Of a stretch of DNA of 62,717 nucleotides, positions 8,654-17,398 are shown piece by piece. Under the pieces are notes generated by a model. The model did no database searches. It was not told where the DNA came from and saw only the letters and a list, made by a program, of their open reading frames with translations. The translations under genes and the position numbers were made by a program. Positions within the stretch are counted from its first letter, which is position 1. Each line of letters starts with the position of its first letter. The DNA is from Pseudomonadota bacterium (GTDB lineage: Bacteria > Pseudomonadota > Alphaproteobacteria > Rhizobiales > Rhizobiaceae), in contig JAEWDP010000005.1 of the NCBI GenBank assembly GCA_023390055.1, forward strand, positions 1 to 62,717, given 5' to 3'.

Positions 8654-8957
8654 AACATACCCCCTGTCAAAAATCCCTTTAGGAATAATAGCAATCGAAG
8701 GTTAACCATAAATTTCCATTAATGCGTGCATGAACGATTCGCGCCATGTTCTTGCCATATTCCGGCTAAATTTCCGGCAGTTTTGCCCCTTAGAGCGATT
8801 GCTTCAATTTGGGGCGTCGCGTAAAGATATTGGTTACCATATTTCGGCATTCTCTAAACAAGTCGCCGGGCAACAGGCAGTCGAAGGACAGCTTGCCCAA
8901 CGAATGTGAGCATGGTCGCAACTGCGGCTTTGGCAGAATGACTAGGTAACGCGTATC
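8654..8957. other. Intergenic region with divergent promoters
   Basis: This 304-bp gap separates the divergent barrel-protein and L,D-transpeptidase genes. It is AT-richer than its surroundings. At 8701-8708 GTTAACCAT resembles the TTAACCAT half-site that I recall for the cell-cycle regulator CtrA in rhizobia; a related GGTTACCAT lies near 8832. I see no ORF worth calling. Confidence 0.35.
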
Positions 8958-10268
8958 ATGGTGCTAGAGATCGACACGTTCGACACCGCCCCCGTTTCAA
9001 CAGGACCCAGGCGACGCAGGCGAAATTCCCGACTGGGGTTTGCCGCGCGGATGATTTTTGGTGCCGCAGCCCTTGGAGGCGTGTGGCTCTTTGCAGCCAC
9101 GACGACAGTCAGCAGCCTTTCGCCGTCTTACTCGGCACCGGAAAAACCTGAATTCACTGTTGCCCTCTCGCTCAAGCCGGTCGTTTCGCATGAAACGGTT
9201 GAAGCAGAGGCAAAGACGGATCCACTCCTCAAGATCAACAAGTTTTCCCGTCTCTACCAGCAACCTGCTGCCCCGAAGGCCACACGCCTTGAAGGTGCAC
9301 AGCTTGCAGCACTCAAGGCAAAACGTCCCGACGGTGAGGTGGTCGCCGCAGCACTTGGCAGTGTTCTGGCAAGTGAGGAGATCTTCGCCAGCCTCGACGA
9401 ACGTCGTTTAAAGACGCATGCCGACGCCATCAAGACGGCGTTAGGGGAGGCGCTCAACCAGACGATTGCTCTGGCACCGCGCATCGAGCCGGATGAACCA
9501 TCGGCGTTCGTCACCGCCTCCATTCCACAGGATTTGGGGACAGACGAGGTGCTTTCCGATGAAGGCGCTGTCGAACTTGCAACAATTGAGGCAGAAGAAG
9601 CAGGGCGTACCGCTGAGGTCGCCGCAATGCTGGACGATACACTTCCGGATGAGGGGCCATTGCCGATCTCGCGTCCAAACACAGCCATCGCCAAGCTTGC
9701 AAAGCCTGACACCGCGACAGCGACGGATGATGACGATGCGGCCGCACCAACGGTCCTCGCCTTCGCCAAGCCTGATAATCCTGTAAAGCCTTCGGCAAAG
9801 TCGATTCCGTGGCCGGATGTCGGCACAAAGAAGGTCGCGATCTACGATATCAGCAATGGCGTCGTGCACATGCCGGATGGCACCAGACTGGAGGCTCATT
9901 CCGGCATCGGCAAGATGCGTGACAATCCGAAATATACCCATGTCAAGATGAAGGGGCCAACGCCGCCAGGGACCTACAAGCTGTCCATGCGCGAAAAGCT
10001 GTTCCATGGCGTTGCCGCAATCCGTCTGACATCTGTCGATGGCAAGCACCCGCAGGGACGGACCGGCCTTCTGGCCCACACCTATCTCCTGCGTTCAAGG
10101 CCGGGTGACAGCCACGGTTGCGTCGCCTTCAAGGATTACGACAAGTTCCTGTCAGCTTTCCGTCGCGGCAAGATCACCCATATGGTGATCGTACCGGAAT
10201 ACAATGGAAGGCTTCCTCGCAAGAACAACAACCTGCTCGTCAAGCTTTTCGGGGGGCGTGACGCCTGA
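8958..10268 (+). CDS. Tlde1/DUF2778-type L,D-transpeptidase-like protein
   Basis: 436 residues. The N-terminus is cytoplasmic and basic (RRRRRNSR), then one membrane helix (about residues 28-50), a long Ala/Glu/Pro-rich linker and a C-terminal domain from about residue 290. That domain has the Tlde1/DUF2778 signature: His-Ser in LEAHSGIGKM and the catalytic Ser-His-Gly-Cys in GDSHGCVAF. Tlde1 was described as a type VI effector that cuts or exchanges peptidoglycan tetrapeptides; many rhizobial homologues, like this one, are membrane-tethered and lie far from secretion genes, which suggests a housekeeping cell-wall role. Substrate not shown. Confidence 0.82.
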   Translation: MVLEIDTFDTAPVSTGPRRRRRNSRLGFAARMIFGAAALGGVWLFAATTTVSSLSPSYSAPEKPEFTVALSLKPVVSHETVEAEAKTDPLLKINKFSRLYQQPAAPKATRLEGAQLAALKAKRPDGEVVAAALGSVLASEEIFASLDERRLKTHADAIKTALGEALNQTIALAPRIEPDEPSAFVTASIPQDLGTDEVLSDEGAVELATIEAEEAGRTAEVAAMLDDTLPDEGPLPISRPNTAIAKLAKPDTATATDDDDAAAPTVLAFAKPDNPVKPSAKSIPWPDVGTKKVAIYDISNGVVHMPDGTRLEAHSGIGKMRDNPKYTHVKMKGPTPPGTYKLSMREKLFHGVAAIRLTSVDGKHPQGRTGLLAHTYLLRSRPGDSHGCVAFKDYDKFLSAFRRGKITHMVIVPEYNGRLPRKNNNLLVKLFGGRDA

Positions 10269-10275
10269 ACGTCAT

Positions 10276-11421
10276 CTAGCCGAGAAGATCTCGGGCTGCA
10301 GCCATGAAGATGCGCGCACCGACGGGGATCAGGCCGTCGGGATAATCGTAGTTCGGGCTGTGGAGTGCCGGGTGATCCTCACCAACACCAATGAACAGCA
10401 TTGCCGATTTCGAGATGGTGCCAAAGCGGCCGAAATCCTCCGAGCCGCGAAATGTTTCTCCCGGTTCATGGGAAATGGCCTCGGCATCAAGGGCCTTTCG
10501 CAAGACCTGAACCGCATCAGGATCATTGTCGCAATGCCCGAAGATGTCGTGGTAGCTCAGTTCGACCGTCAGCCCATCGGCAAGTGCTGCCTGCCGGATC
10601 AAAGCTTCAGCCGCGTCTACGAGTGATTGCATCTGATCATCGGTCATTGTGCGCAGCGTCACCCAGACCTCGCCATTGGCAGGGGCAATACCGAAGGCCT
10701 CTTCCCCGAGGGTCGCGTGGGTAATGGTTGCAAGCGTGAAGTCGCCGGCTTCAAGGCTTCCACCGCTCAGGTCCTTCAATGCCGGCATCAGGGTGGCGAT
10801 CGCACGCATGGGCGAGATCCCCGTCTCCGGTGTGGAGGCATGGGCCGTCTTGCCGGTGAGACGCACCTTCAGACCGCGTGACGCGCAGTTGGCGATACCG
10901 TCCTTCAGCCAGACGTGGCCAAAGGGCAGGCCAGGCATATTGTGGAGCGAAAGTGAGTAGTCCGGCTCGATTTCGCAAAACCGTGGATCGGCGATTACCG
11001 CCTTTGCCCCGGCTCCGGTCTCTTCCGCCGGCTGAAATAGCAGGATGGCGCGCCCGCAGGCGGGTCGTTTTTTGGAAAAGCCGCGTGCGAGAGCGGCCAT
11101 CGTTGCCATATGTCCGTCATGGCCGCACATGTGGCCCTTGCCGGGAAGACGAGACCGATATGGAAGATCATTGATTTCCTCGATCGGCAGTGCATCGAGT
11201 TCGCAACGGAAAAGGACGCTCGGACCGGCATTTTCCCCCTCGAAGATGAACGCGGTGCCTGTGCCGCCAAGCCCGGAGATCACCTTGTCTGGCACCGTGC
11301 CGGCAAGAAATGCCTGTACTTCTGCAGAGGTGGCGATTTCTGCGCCGGAAATCTCGGGCATGGCGTGAAGCTTCTGGCGCCAGGCACTCAACTCGATAAC
11401 GTCGTGGTCGGTCAGAAACAT
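10276..11421 (-). CDS. M20 family amidohydrolase (hippurate/N-acyl amino acid hydrolase type)
   Basis: 381 residues of the M20D amidohydrolase family, which hydrolyse N-acyl amino acids, hippurate or indole-acetyl-amino acid conjugates using two metal ions. Metal ligands are visible in CELDALPI, in GHMCGHDGHMA (C99, H101, H104), in FQPAEETGAGA and in a C-terminal SEDFGRF. The start MFLTDHDV at 11421 follows GAGGGGGG at a good distance; the ORF is open 12 codons further but without a ribosome site. It ends 8 nt after the convergent L,D-transpeptidase gene. The true substrate cannot be read from sequence. Confidence 0.88.
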   Translation of the reverse strand: MFLTDHDVIELSAWRQKLHAMPEISGAEIATSAEVQAFLAGTVPDKVISGLGGTGTAFIFEGENAGPSVLFRCELDALPIEEINDLPYRSRLPGKGHMCGHDGHMATMAALARGFSKKRPACGRAILLFQPAEETGAGAKAVIADPRFCEIEPDYSLSLHNMPGLPFGHVWLKDGIANCASRGLKVRLTGKTAHASTPETGISPMRAIATLMPALKDLSGGSLEAGDFTLATITHATLGEEAFGIAPANGEVWVTLRTMTDDQMQSLVDAAEALIRQAALADGLTVELSYHDIFGHCDNDPDAVQVLRKALDAEAISHEPGETFRGSEDFGRFGTISKSAMLFIGVGEDHPALHSPNYDYPDGLIPVGARIFMAAARDLLG

Positions 11422-11504
11422 TCGGGCAGCCCCCCTCGCGTGCTGAATGGATTTCAAGAGACGTAGCGTGCGGGCGGGGGCTGTGCAACTATAGTGAATA
11501 CGCT

Positions 11505-12263
11505 TCAGTGATTAAGAGAGACAAGGTTGTTGAAGATGTCCATGACCTTGCCGTTTTCCGCTGCGTAGCGAAGCGGCTTGCAGCGCTCGACCACAATCTC
11601 GCTCGCGCCGGGTTCCTTCGTCAAGATGTCGATGACCTCCTCGACGAAATCTTCAAGTGGCATGGCAGCAGGATCATTGGCCTGTCGGTCACCCATTAAG
11701 CCCGTGCGGACATAGGGTGGGACGATTTCGATCACATCGACGCCGGTGTCCTTCAATTGATGGCGAAGAGACATCGAATAGGCGTGGATTGCGGCCTTGG
11801 TCGCCGAATAGGTTGGCGTCGTTGCAAGCGGGACGAAGGCGAGGCCGGAGGAAACCGTCAGGATCGTGGCCTGCGGCCGGGTTTGAAGGTGGGGCAGAAG
11901 ATGAGCCGTCAAGCGGATGGGTCCAAGCAGGTTGGTGGAAATCGTTTCTTCCGCAGTCGCCAGGCTATCCGGTGCACTTGAGAGATCCTCATGCTTCATG
12001 ATGCCGGCGCTGTGAAGGATGACGTTGACATCCGGATGTTCACGGACAAGCCAGCCTGCAAACTGCCTGATGTCGTCTGGGTTGCCGATATCAAGCGTTT
12101 TTGACGTGACGCCGGGATTTGCTGCAACGACTTCGGCGAGCACTTCCTTTCGCCGACCCGTGATGATCACCTTGTTGCCGAGATGATGAATGGCCTCGGC
12201 CAGAGCGCGTCCGATACCCGAACCGCCACCCGTGACGAGGATCGTGTTGCCGGTCATTTCCAT
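11505..12263 (-). CDS. SDR family oxidoreductase, DltE-like
   Basis: 252-residue classical short-chain dehydrogenase. The cofactor site is TGGGSGIGRAL (about residues 11-21), followed by TGRRKE, the NAG-equivalent HSAGIM, catalytic Ser in VSSGLAF and YSATK catalytic Tyr-Lys. The Arg pair in ITGRRKE favours NADPH. It is divergent from an HxlR-type regulator, 107 bp apart, the common arrangement in which the regulator controls the reductase. Substrate unknown; HxlR partners often answer reactive aldehydes, quinones or disulfide stress. Confidence 0.88.
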   Translation of the reverse strand: MEMTGNTILVTGGGSGIGRALAEAIHHLGNKVIITGRRKEVLAEVVAANPGVTSKTLDIGNPDDIRQFAGWLVREHPDVNVILHSAGIMKHEDLSSAPDSLATAEETISTNLLGPIRLTAHLLPHLQTRPQATILTVSSGLAFVPLATTPTYSATKAAIHAYSMSLRHQLKDTGVDVIEIVPPYVRTGLMGDRQANDPAAMPLEDFVEEVIDILTKEPGASEIVVERCKPLRYAAENGKVMDIFNNLVSLNH

Positions 12264-12330
12264 GGAATATTTCCTTCTTCCTGTTGCATGGTCGAAAGAT
12301 ATGGATCATGGTTTCTATTGGAAAGAAGGC

Positions 12331-12340
12331 ACTTTAAAGT
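12331..12340. promoter_or_regulatory. Palindrome between SDR and HxlR genes
   Basis: ACTTTAAAGT is a perfect 10-bp palindrome about 31 bp before the hxlR-type start codon, followed by CTATAC that could be a -10 element. Its position between divergent genes makes it the best candidate operator for the HxlR protein. The site is inferred by position only. Confidence 0.4.
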
Positions 12341-12370
12341 TCTATACGAACCGAATGGAGAGTAACTGCA

Positions 12371-12781
12371 TTGCAAGGCATTTCCGGAGAAAAATTTGTT
12401 GGAGAGCCTCGGGATATTCCTGACATTGTCGATCCCGAAATTGAAGAACTGGTGCGAGGCATCATCGGCCAGGTCGCTGACAAGTGGACGATGCTGATCC
12501 TTGAGGTTCTGGAGGATAACGGAACGCTCCGCTTCACCGAGGTTGGTCGCCATGTCGGTGGTATCAGTCAGAAGATGCTGACAAAGACATTGCGTGAGAT
12601 GGAGCGCGACGGCCTTGTAACACGCACGGTTCACCCGGTTATTCCGCCGCATGTGGACTACACGCTCACCGAACTCGGACACAGTCTTGGTGAAGCCTTT
12701 TGTGGGGTGTGGATCTGGGCTGAAAAACACCATGAGACGATCATGAAGGCACGTGCTGCCTTCCACGAACGGCAACGCTAG
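12371..12781 (+). CDS. HxlR family transcriptional regulator
   Basis: 136-residue winged-helix regulator of the HxlR family. The core reads DKWTMLILEVLEDNGTLRFTEVGRHVGGISQKMLTKTLREMERDGLV, with the conserved Lys-Trp, Arg-Phe and Leu-Thr-x-x-Leu-Arg features, and YTLTELGHSL for the wing end. These act as dimeric DNA-binding switches, often sensing electrophiles or thiol stress. The start is a TTG at 12371 (reading LQGISGEKFV as M...). It is divergent from the SDR gene it probably controls. A 12-bp stem-loop overlaps its last codons. Confidence 0.9.
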   Translation: MQGISGEKFVGEPRDIPDIVDPEIEELVRGIIGQVADKWTMLILEVLEDNGTLRFTEVGRHVGGISQKMLTKTLREMERDGLVTRTVHPVIPPHVDYTLTELGHSLGEAFCGVWIWAEKHHETIMKARAAFHERQR

Positions 12782-12833
12782 CTAGGCAACCGTTGCCGTT
12801 CGAGGGCTGCCGTTATCAGGTTTTGAACCTGAT
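12766..12833 (+). terminator. Two tandem stem-loops at the end of the HxlR gene
   Basis: The first stem, CGAACGGCAACG with CGTTGCCGTTCG (12766-12777 and 12791-12802), is a perfect 12-bp match with a 13-nt loop and includes the last codons and stop of the gene. The second, ATCAGGTT with AACCTGAT (12815-12822 and 12826-12833), has a 3-nt loop. Neither has a strong U-run. They probably end transcription of the hxlR gene and the facing small gene. Confidence 0.55.
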
Positions 12834-12852
12834 GGCCCACAGTCTGAAATTG

Positions 12853-13032
12853 TCAGCGGGAAGACCCTGCTTTTTTAGAAACTTGATCCGCGGTCTTGGG
12901 TGATGGCGAAGGTTCTTGCCCTTTTCGCTCACGCCTGTGCGCCTCAGGCCCGGCGACGATAATGCCAGACTTGTTTTCGTCACCTGGTTTTTCTTTCTTG
13001 TCGTCTTTTTTGAAGTCGTCGGCTTTAGCCAT
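12853..13032 (-). CDS. Small charged hypothetical protein
   Basis: A 59-residue, strongly hydrophilic protein starting MAKADDFKKDDKKEKPGDEN and ending VSKKAGSSR. It is lysine- and aspartate-rich with no hydrophobic stretch and is probably disordered. The ATG at 13032 follows AAAGGA at a good distance (AAAGGATTGACAATC-ATG), which supports translation. I do not recognise a family. The charged composition recalls small stress or nucleic-acid associated proteins, but nothing visible supports a specific role. Confidence 0.55.
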   Translation of the reverse strand: MAKADDFKKDDKKEKPGDENKSGIIVAGPEAHRRERKGQEPSPSPKTADQVSKKAGSSR

Positions 13033-13404
13033 GATTGTCAATCCTTTACTGCGACACGCAGACTAAACGCTGTCGAACAAGGCTGGTTCCGAAACGGTCA
13101 AAAAGGTACGCATCGCAGTCGGAAAATCATCCGCGGGCCGATGCCGCCATCCGTTATGTCGCAGTCATTGATATGGACGTGTGAACCGGCAAAACAATTG
13201 CAATAGTGCAGGGCGCTCGTCTGAGAGTTCATGGAATGCTCGACTGACTGCCAGTTCAAACGGCCCGCCGGACACCCCGCAGATTTCTCAAGAATGTTCA
13301 TGGCGCCCCGGCACTGGTGGAAAAATCACAAGGAGGTCTTCTCGTCGTGACCGCCACCAAGCCGTGTAACCGCAAGGCGTTTCGGGGCAGCAGCGTCCAT
13401 GAGG
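13033..13404. other. Intergenic region without a confident gene
   Basis: 372 bp between the small charged gene and uvrD. A 39-codon ORF on the plus strand at 13231-13350 (MECSTDCQFK start) and a GTG ORF preceded by AAGGAGGT that runs into the 3' end of uvrD are present, but neither has a recognisable product or steady codon bias. I see no repeat or RNA gene. Confidence 0.4.
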
Positions 13405-15891
13405 TCAGACGGCTTCAACGAAGCCATCCAGGACCCGTTTCTGGCCCGCCTTGTCGAAGTCGATCGTCAGCTTGTTGCCATCGATACCAGCGATGTTGCC
13501 ATTTCCGAACTTAATGTGGAAGACACGGTCACCGACGGTAAACTTCGAGGGTGTGCTGGCCACGGATTTTGCCACCAGTTCGCCATCGATGGTGCGACCA
13601 CGTGGTCCGGCTTCACCATAACCGATGCGTTCGACCGCATGACCGGATCGGGTTCCCCAGTTGTCCCGCGTGGCACTGGTCTGATTGGCCTTTGCCCGCT
13701 TCCAGCCGGGTGTGGAATAGGAGTTGGCGAAGGGATCGGCGCTGTCGAACCGTGATTGTCCATAGCCGCCACGTCCGCCATAACCGCCGTAGCTGGTATC
13801 GGATGCCGCGATGTCGATATGATCTGGCGGCAATTCATCGAGGAAACGTGATGGCATGGTCGACTGCCACAGGCCGTGGATGCGCCGGTTGGAAACAAAC
13901 CATATATGACAGCGATGTTTTGCACGCGTGATGCCGACATAGGCGAGACGCCGCTCTTCCTCCAGCCCTGAACGCCCACCTTCGTCAAGCGCACGCTGAT
14001 GTGGAAACAGGCCTTCTTCCCATCCAGGAAGAAAGACGGTGTCGAATTCCAGTCCCTTGGCAGAATGCAGTGTCATGATGGAAACGGCATCGAGCTCTTC
14101 GTTCTGCTCGACATCCATGACCAGTGAAACATGCTCCAGGAAGCTGCGCATCGATTCGAACGCTTCCATCGACCGGATCAGTTCCTTCAGATTTTCCAGC
14201 CGCCCGGGAGCCTCCGCCGACTTGTCGTTCTTCCACATGTCGGTATAGCCGGATTCTTCGAGTATCTGCTCGGCAAGCTCTATATGAGGAGTCGATTCAA
14301 GCTTCTGGCTCCAGTTCCTGAAGTTCTGGACAAAGTCGAAGAGAGCCTTGCGCGCCTTCGGCTTAAGCTCATCTGTCTCGATGATTTCGCTTGCCGCGGC
14401 CAGCATGGGTATGTCGCGTGCACGGGCGTAATCGTGCAGATGGCGCACAGTGGCATCGCCAAGGCCACGCTTCGGCGTGTTGATGATCCGCTCGAAGGCG
14501 AGATCGTCGGCCGACTGGCAGGTCAGCCGGAAATAGGCCATCGCGTCACGGATCTCGAGGCGCTCGTAGAAGCGGGGTCCGCCAATGACCCGATAGTTGA
14601 GGCCGAGCGTGACAAAGCGGTCTTCGAACTCGCGCATCTGGAAGGAGGCGCGCACGAGGATTGCCATGTTGTTGAGATCGTGTTTGCGGCCGTCGGCATC
14701 ACCACGTTGAAGACGCTCTATCTCTTCGCCGACAGCCCGGGCTTCCTCTTCCGAATCCCAGGCCGCGTGGACCTGCACCTTCTCGTCATCGGGGCTGGTA
14801 CGGTCGGTAAACAATGTCTTTCCGAGCCGACCTTCGTTATAGCTGATGAGATGACCTGCCGCGCCGAGGATATGTTCTGTCGAGCGGTAGTTGCGCTCCA
14901 GCTTGATGACCCTGGCACCGGGAAAATCCTTCTCGAAGCGCAAGATGTTGTCTACTTCCGCGCCACGCCATCCATAGATCGACTGGTCATCATCGCCGAC
15001 GCAACAGACGTTCTGGGCAACCCCCTTTTGTCGTTGGGCAAGCAGCCGCAGCCACATGTACTGCGCCGTGTTGGTATCCTGGTATTCGTCAACGAGGATG
15101 TAGCGGAAGCGATCATGATACTCCTTGAGGATGTCCGGGTTTTGACGAAACATCGCGACCGGATGCAAAAGAAGATCGCCAAAGTCACAGGCATTCAAGG
15201 TCTTCAGGCGGTTCTGGTAGGCGGCATAAAGCGCACGTCCCCGGCCATTGCCAAAGGCGCGGGCATCACCTTCAGGAATATCCTTCGGCAGGAGGCCCTT
15301 GTTCTTCCAGCCATCAATCAGTGCGGCAAACTGGCGTGCCGGCCAGCGCTTGTCATCCAGTTCTTCTGCCTGGATCAACTGCTTGATAAGCCTGATGACA
15401 TCATCGGTATCAAGGATGGTGAAATTGGAGCGCAGGCCCACAAGCTCCGCGTGGCGGCGCAACAGCTTAACGCCGATCGAATGGAAGGTCCCGAGCCACG
15501 GCATTCCCTCGACAGCGCCCCCGACAAGCACCCCGATCCGCTCCTTCATCTCGCGAGCTGCCTTGTTGGTGAAGGTAACCGCAAGGATCTGGCTGGGATA
15601 GGCACGTCCGGTTGCAAGAATGTGGGCGATGCGGGTTGTGAGGACCCGTGTCTTGCCGGTACCGGCACCAGCCAGGACCAGAAGCGGGCCATCCAGTGTT
15701 TCCACTGCCTGCCGTTGCTCGGCGTTGAGCCCGTCAAGATAATCAGGATTGCTGCGCGCCTGATCACGGGCGGCCATGGCACGCGCAGCAATCCCGGAGC
15801 CTCCACCTCGAGGCGCCACGGGTGTTTGCGATGCGCGGCGGGGATCCGGTTCTTCGTCGAAGAACGGTATGTCATCGAAACTGTCAGTCAT
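13405..15891 (-). CDS. uvrD: UvrD/PcrA-type ATP-dependent DNA helicase
   Basis: About 828 residues; a superfamily 1A 3'-5' helicase used in nucleotide excision and mismatch repair and in clearing RecA or stalled polymerase. Helicase motifs appear in order: Q-motif LNAEQRQAVE, Walker A AGAGTGKT (about 74-81), TFTNKAAREMKER, DEYQDTN (Walker B), VGDDDQSIYGWRGA, LERNYRST, VSIMTLHSAKGLEFD, and ITRAKH. The Gly/Tyr-rich C-terminal segment (GGYGGRGGYGQ) and the end FGNGNIAGIDGNKLTIDF are typical of this family. The start MTDSFDDIPFF at 15891 is the family-like one. It is divergent from the efflux operon. Confidence 0.95.
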   Translation of the reverse strand: MTDSFDDIPFFDEEPDPRRASQTPVAPRGGGSGIAARAMAARDQARSNPDYLDGLNAEQRQAVETLDGPLLVLAGAGTGKTRVLTTRIAHILATGRAYPSQILAVTFTNKAAREMKERIGVLVGGAVEGMPWLGTFHSIGVKLLRRHAELVGLRSNFTILDTDDVIRLIKQLIQAEELDDKRWPARQFAALIDGWKNKGLLPKDIPEGDARAFGNGRGRALYAAYQNRLKTLNACDFGDLLLHPVAMFRQNPDILKEYHDRFRYILVDEYQDTNTAQYMWLRLLAQRQKGVAQNVCCVGDDDQSIYGWRGAEVDNILRFEKDFPGARVIKLERNYRSTEHILGAAGHLISYNEGRLGKTLFTDRTSPDDEKVQVHAAWDSEEEARAVGEEIERLQRGDADGRKHDLNNMAILVRASFQMREFEDRFVTLGLNYRVIGGPRFYERLEIRDAMAYFRLTCQSADDLAFERIINTPKRGLGDATVRHLHDYARARDIPMLAAASEIIETDELKPKARKALFDFVQNFRNWSQKLESTPHIELAEQILEESGYTDMWKNDKSAEAPGRLENLKELIRSMEAFESMRSFLEHVSLVMDVEQNEELDAVSIMTLHSAKGLEFDTVFLPGWEEGLFPHQRALDEGGRSGLEEERRLAYVGITRAKHRCHIWFVSNRRIHGLWQSTMPSRFLDELPPDHIDIAASDTSYGGYGGRGGYGQSRFDSADPFANSYSTPGWKRAKANQTSATRDNWGTRSGHAVERIGYGEAGPRGRTIDGELVAKSVASTPSKFTVGDRVFHIKFGNGNIAGIDGNKLTIDFDKAGQKRVLDGFVEAV

Positions 15892-16231
15892 CCGGCCAAT
15901 GTAGCGATTCGGGCCCGAAAGACCAGACGCGATATTGTGCATTCATGTATTCCCAATGCGGATAAATCGCATTTGCGAAGGGGTTGCCGGGAAGCCGGAA
16001 TGCCACTTAGAGTTCTGCTTTCGTTTTCGCTCCGTCATGTTGTGTCGCGAAATTGTCGCAAACGTCCAGATGACGGCCTGGGACATGCATTTGAAGGAGG
16101 CGTGGGCACGACTTCGCTGTGAAATTATCGTGAAATACTGCGAAGTTACGAAACGGTAACGTGGCTTGCGCGAATTAAGTGTATATTTGGCTGCAAGATA
16201 CCGGCCGACGCGCCGCCACCGGAGTAACTAT
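15892..16231. other. Divergent promoter region between uvrD and the RND operon
   Basis: 340 bp with no ORF I would call. At 16145-16160, GTTAC-(6 bp)-GTAAC forms a short inverted repeat just upstream of the adaptor gene, a possible repressor operator; no local regulator gene for the pump is in view. Confidence 0.4.
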
Positions 16232-17398
16232 ATGCGCATCTGGAAGCAGATACTGGTCAGCTCGGCGATCATCGTTGCAGCTCTCTGTCTTTGGATATTC
16301 TTCATCCCCAGTGCCGCAGAGACGCTCGCACGCATGGGTGTTCCCGAGCCGGTTGTTGCAGCGCTCCGCTCGCAACCTGTCGATGACGATGGATCCCGCT
16401 CTGGCGGCAACAACACTCGCGATGCAAGAGGCTCAGGCGGAAAGGCGACACTGGTCGCCATCAGTCCGGTCCTGGTCGGAACCGTTAATGACCGGCTGAA
16501 TGCGATCGGCAGTGCTGAAGCCATTCAGACCGTTGTGGTGATGCCGCAGGCGACAGGAACCATCGAGGAAATTCTGGTCAGGGCCGGAGAAAAGGTGACC
16601 AAGGGCCAGGTGCTTGCGCGTCTTGATCGCGACGAGCAGCTGATCGAGCGTGACCGCGCCCAGGTCGGCCTGCGGATGGCGACGGAAAAATCGGCCTCGC
16701 TCAGCAATCTGCGCTCTGTCTCGCGCCTTGACGTTCTCGATGCGCAGATTGCCGAGGAGACTGCCAAACTTGCGCTTGCGACCGCCGAGCTCAATCTGAA
16801 ACGGCGCGATATCGTTGCCCCGATTGACGGCGTGACGGGAATTGTTGCTGTCAATGTCGGTGACAATGTCACCACCCAGACAAGCATCGTTCCAATCGAT
16901 GACCGTTCCTCCATTCTGGTGGATTTCTGGGCACCGGAACGCTACGCCCAGGCAATTTCGCTCGGCCATCGGGTCGAAGCGGCATCCATTGCCCGTCCAG
17001 GCGATGTCTTCAGTGGCACCGTCCATGCCATCGACAATCGCGTGGATCCGGCAAGCCGGACACTGCACATCCGTGCCCGTGTCGACAATCCGGATGATGT
17101 CTTGCGCGCGGGCATGTCCTTCAGTGTTGCCATGAGATTTCCCGGTGACAGTTTCCCCGCGGTCAATCCGCTTGCCGTGCAATGGGATGCCGAAGGCTCA
17201 TTTGTCTGGCGCGTGGTCGACGACAAATCCGAAAAGACCCGCGTGCGCATCATACAGCGCAACCCGGACATGGTGCTTGTCGACGGCCAGCTCGAAACTG
17301 ACGACGTCGTGGTAACGGAAGGCCTGCAGCGCGTTCGCGAAGGGGCCGATGTCCGCGTCGCCGGGGCACGCGATACGCGCGAGGTTGCCAGTCAATGA
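16232..17398 (+). CDS. RND efflux periplasmic adaptor subunit (MFP family)
   Basis: 388-residue membrane-fusion protein that links an RND pump to an outer-membrane channel. There is a single N-terminal anchor (about residues 9-27) and no lipobox. The lipoyl-domain sequences TIEEILVRAGEKVTKGQVLARLD and the matching IVAPIDGVTGIVAVNVGDNV flank a short helical hairpin, then come the beta-barrel stretch SILVDFWAPER and a membrane-proximal domain. The start at 16232 (MRIWKQILVS) follows GGAG; the ORF is open upstream without family similarity. Its stop overlaps the pump start by 4 nt, so both are co-translated. Confidence 0.93.
   Translation: MRIWKQILVSSAIIVAALCLWIFFIPSAAETLARMGVPEPVVAALRSQPVDDDGSRSGGNNTRDARGSGGKATLVAISPVLVGTVNDRLNAIGSAEAIQTVVVMPQATGTIEEILVRAGEKVTKGQVLARLDRDEQLIERDRAQVGLRMATEKSASLSNLRSVSRLDVLDAQIAEETAKLALATAELNLKRRDIVAPIDGVTGIVAVNVGDNVTTQTSIVPIDDRSSILVDFWAPERYAQAISLGHRVEAASIARPGDVFSGTVHAIDNRVDPASRTLHIRARVDNPDDVLRAGMSFSVAMRFPGDSFPAVNPLAVQWDAEGSFVWRVVDDKSEKTRVRIIQRNPDMVLVDGQLETDDVVVTEGLQRVREGADVRVAGARDTREVASQ

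Noticed and set aside
13317..13514. Plus-strand frame preceded by AAGGAGGT, running into the 3' end of uvrD
   Set aside because: Despite the good ribosome-like site its product is Arg/Cys-rich and unlike any family, and most of it is antisense to uvrD.
14131..16122. 663-codon open frame on the plus strand, opposite uvrD
   Set aside because: It is the antisense of a well-supported UvrD/PcrA helicase and shows no family motif of its own.
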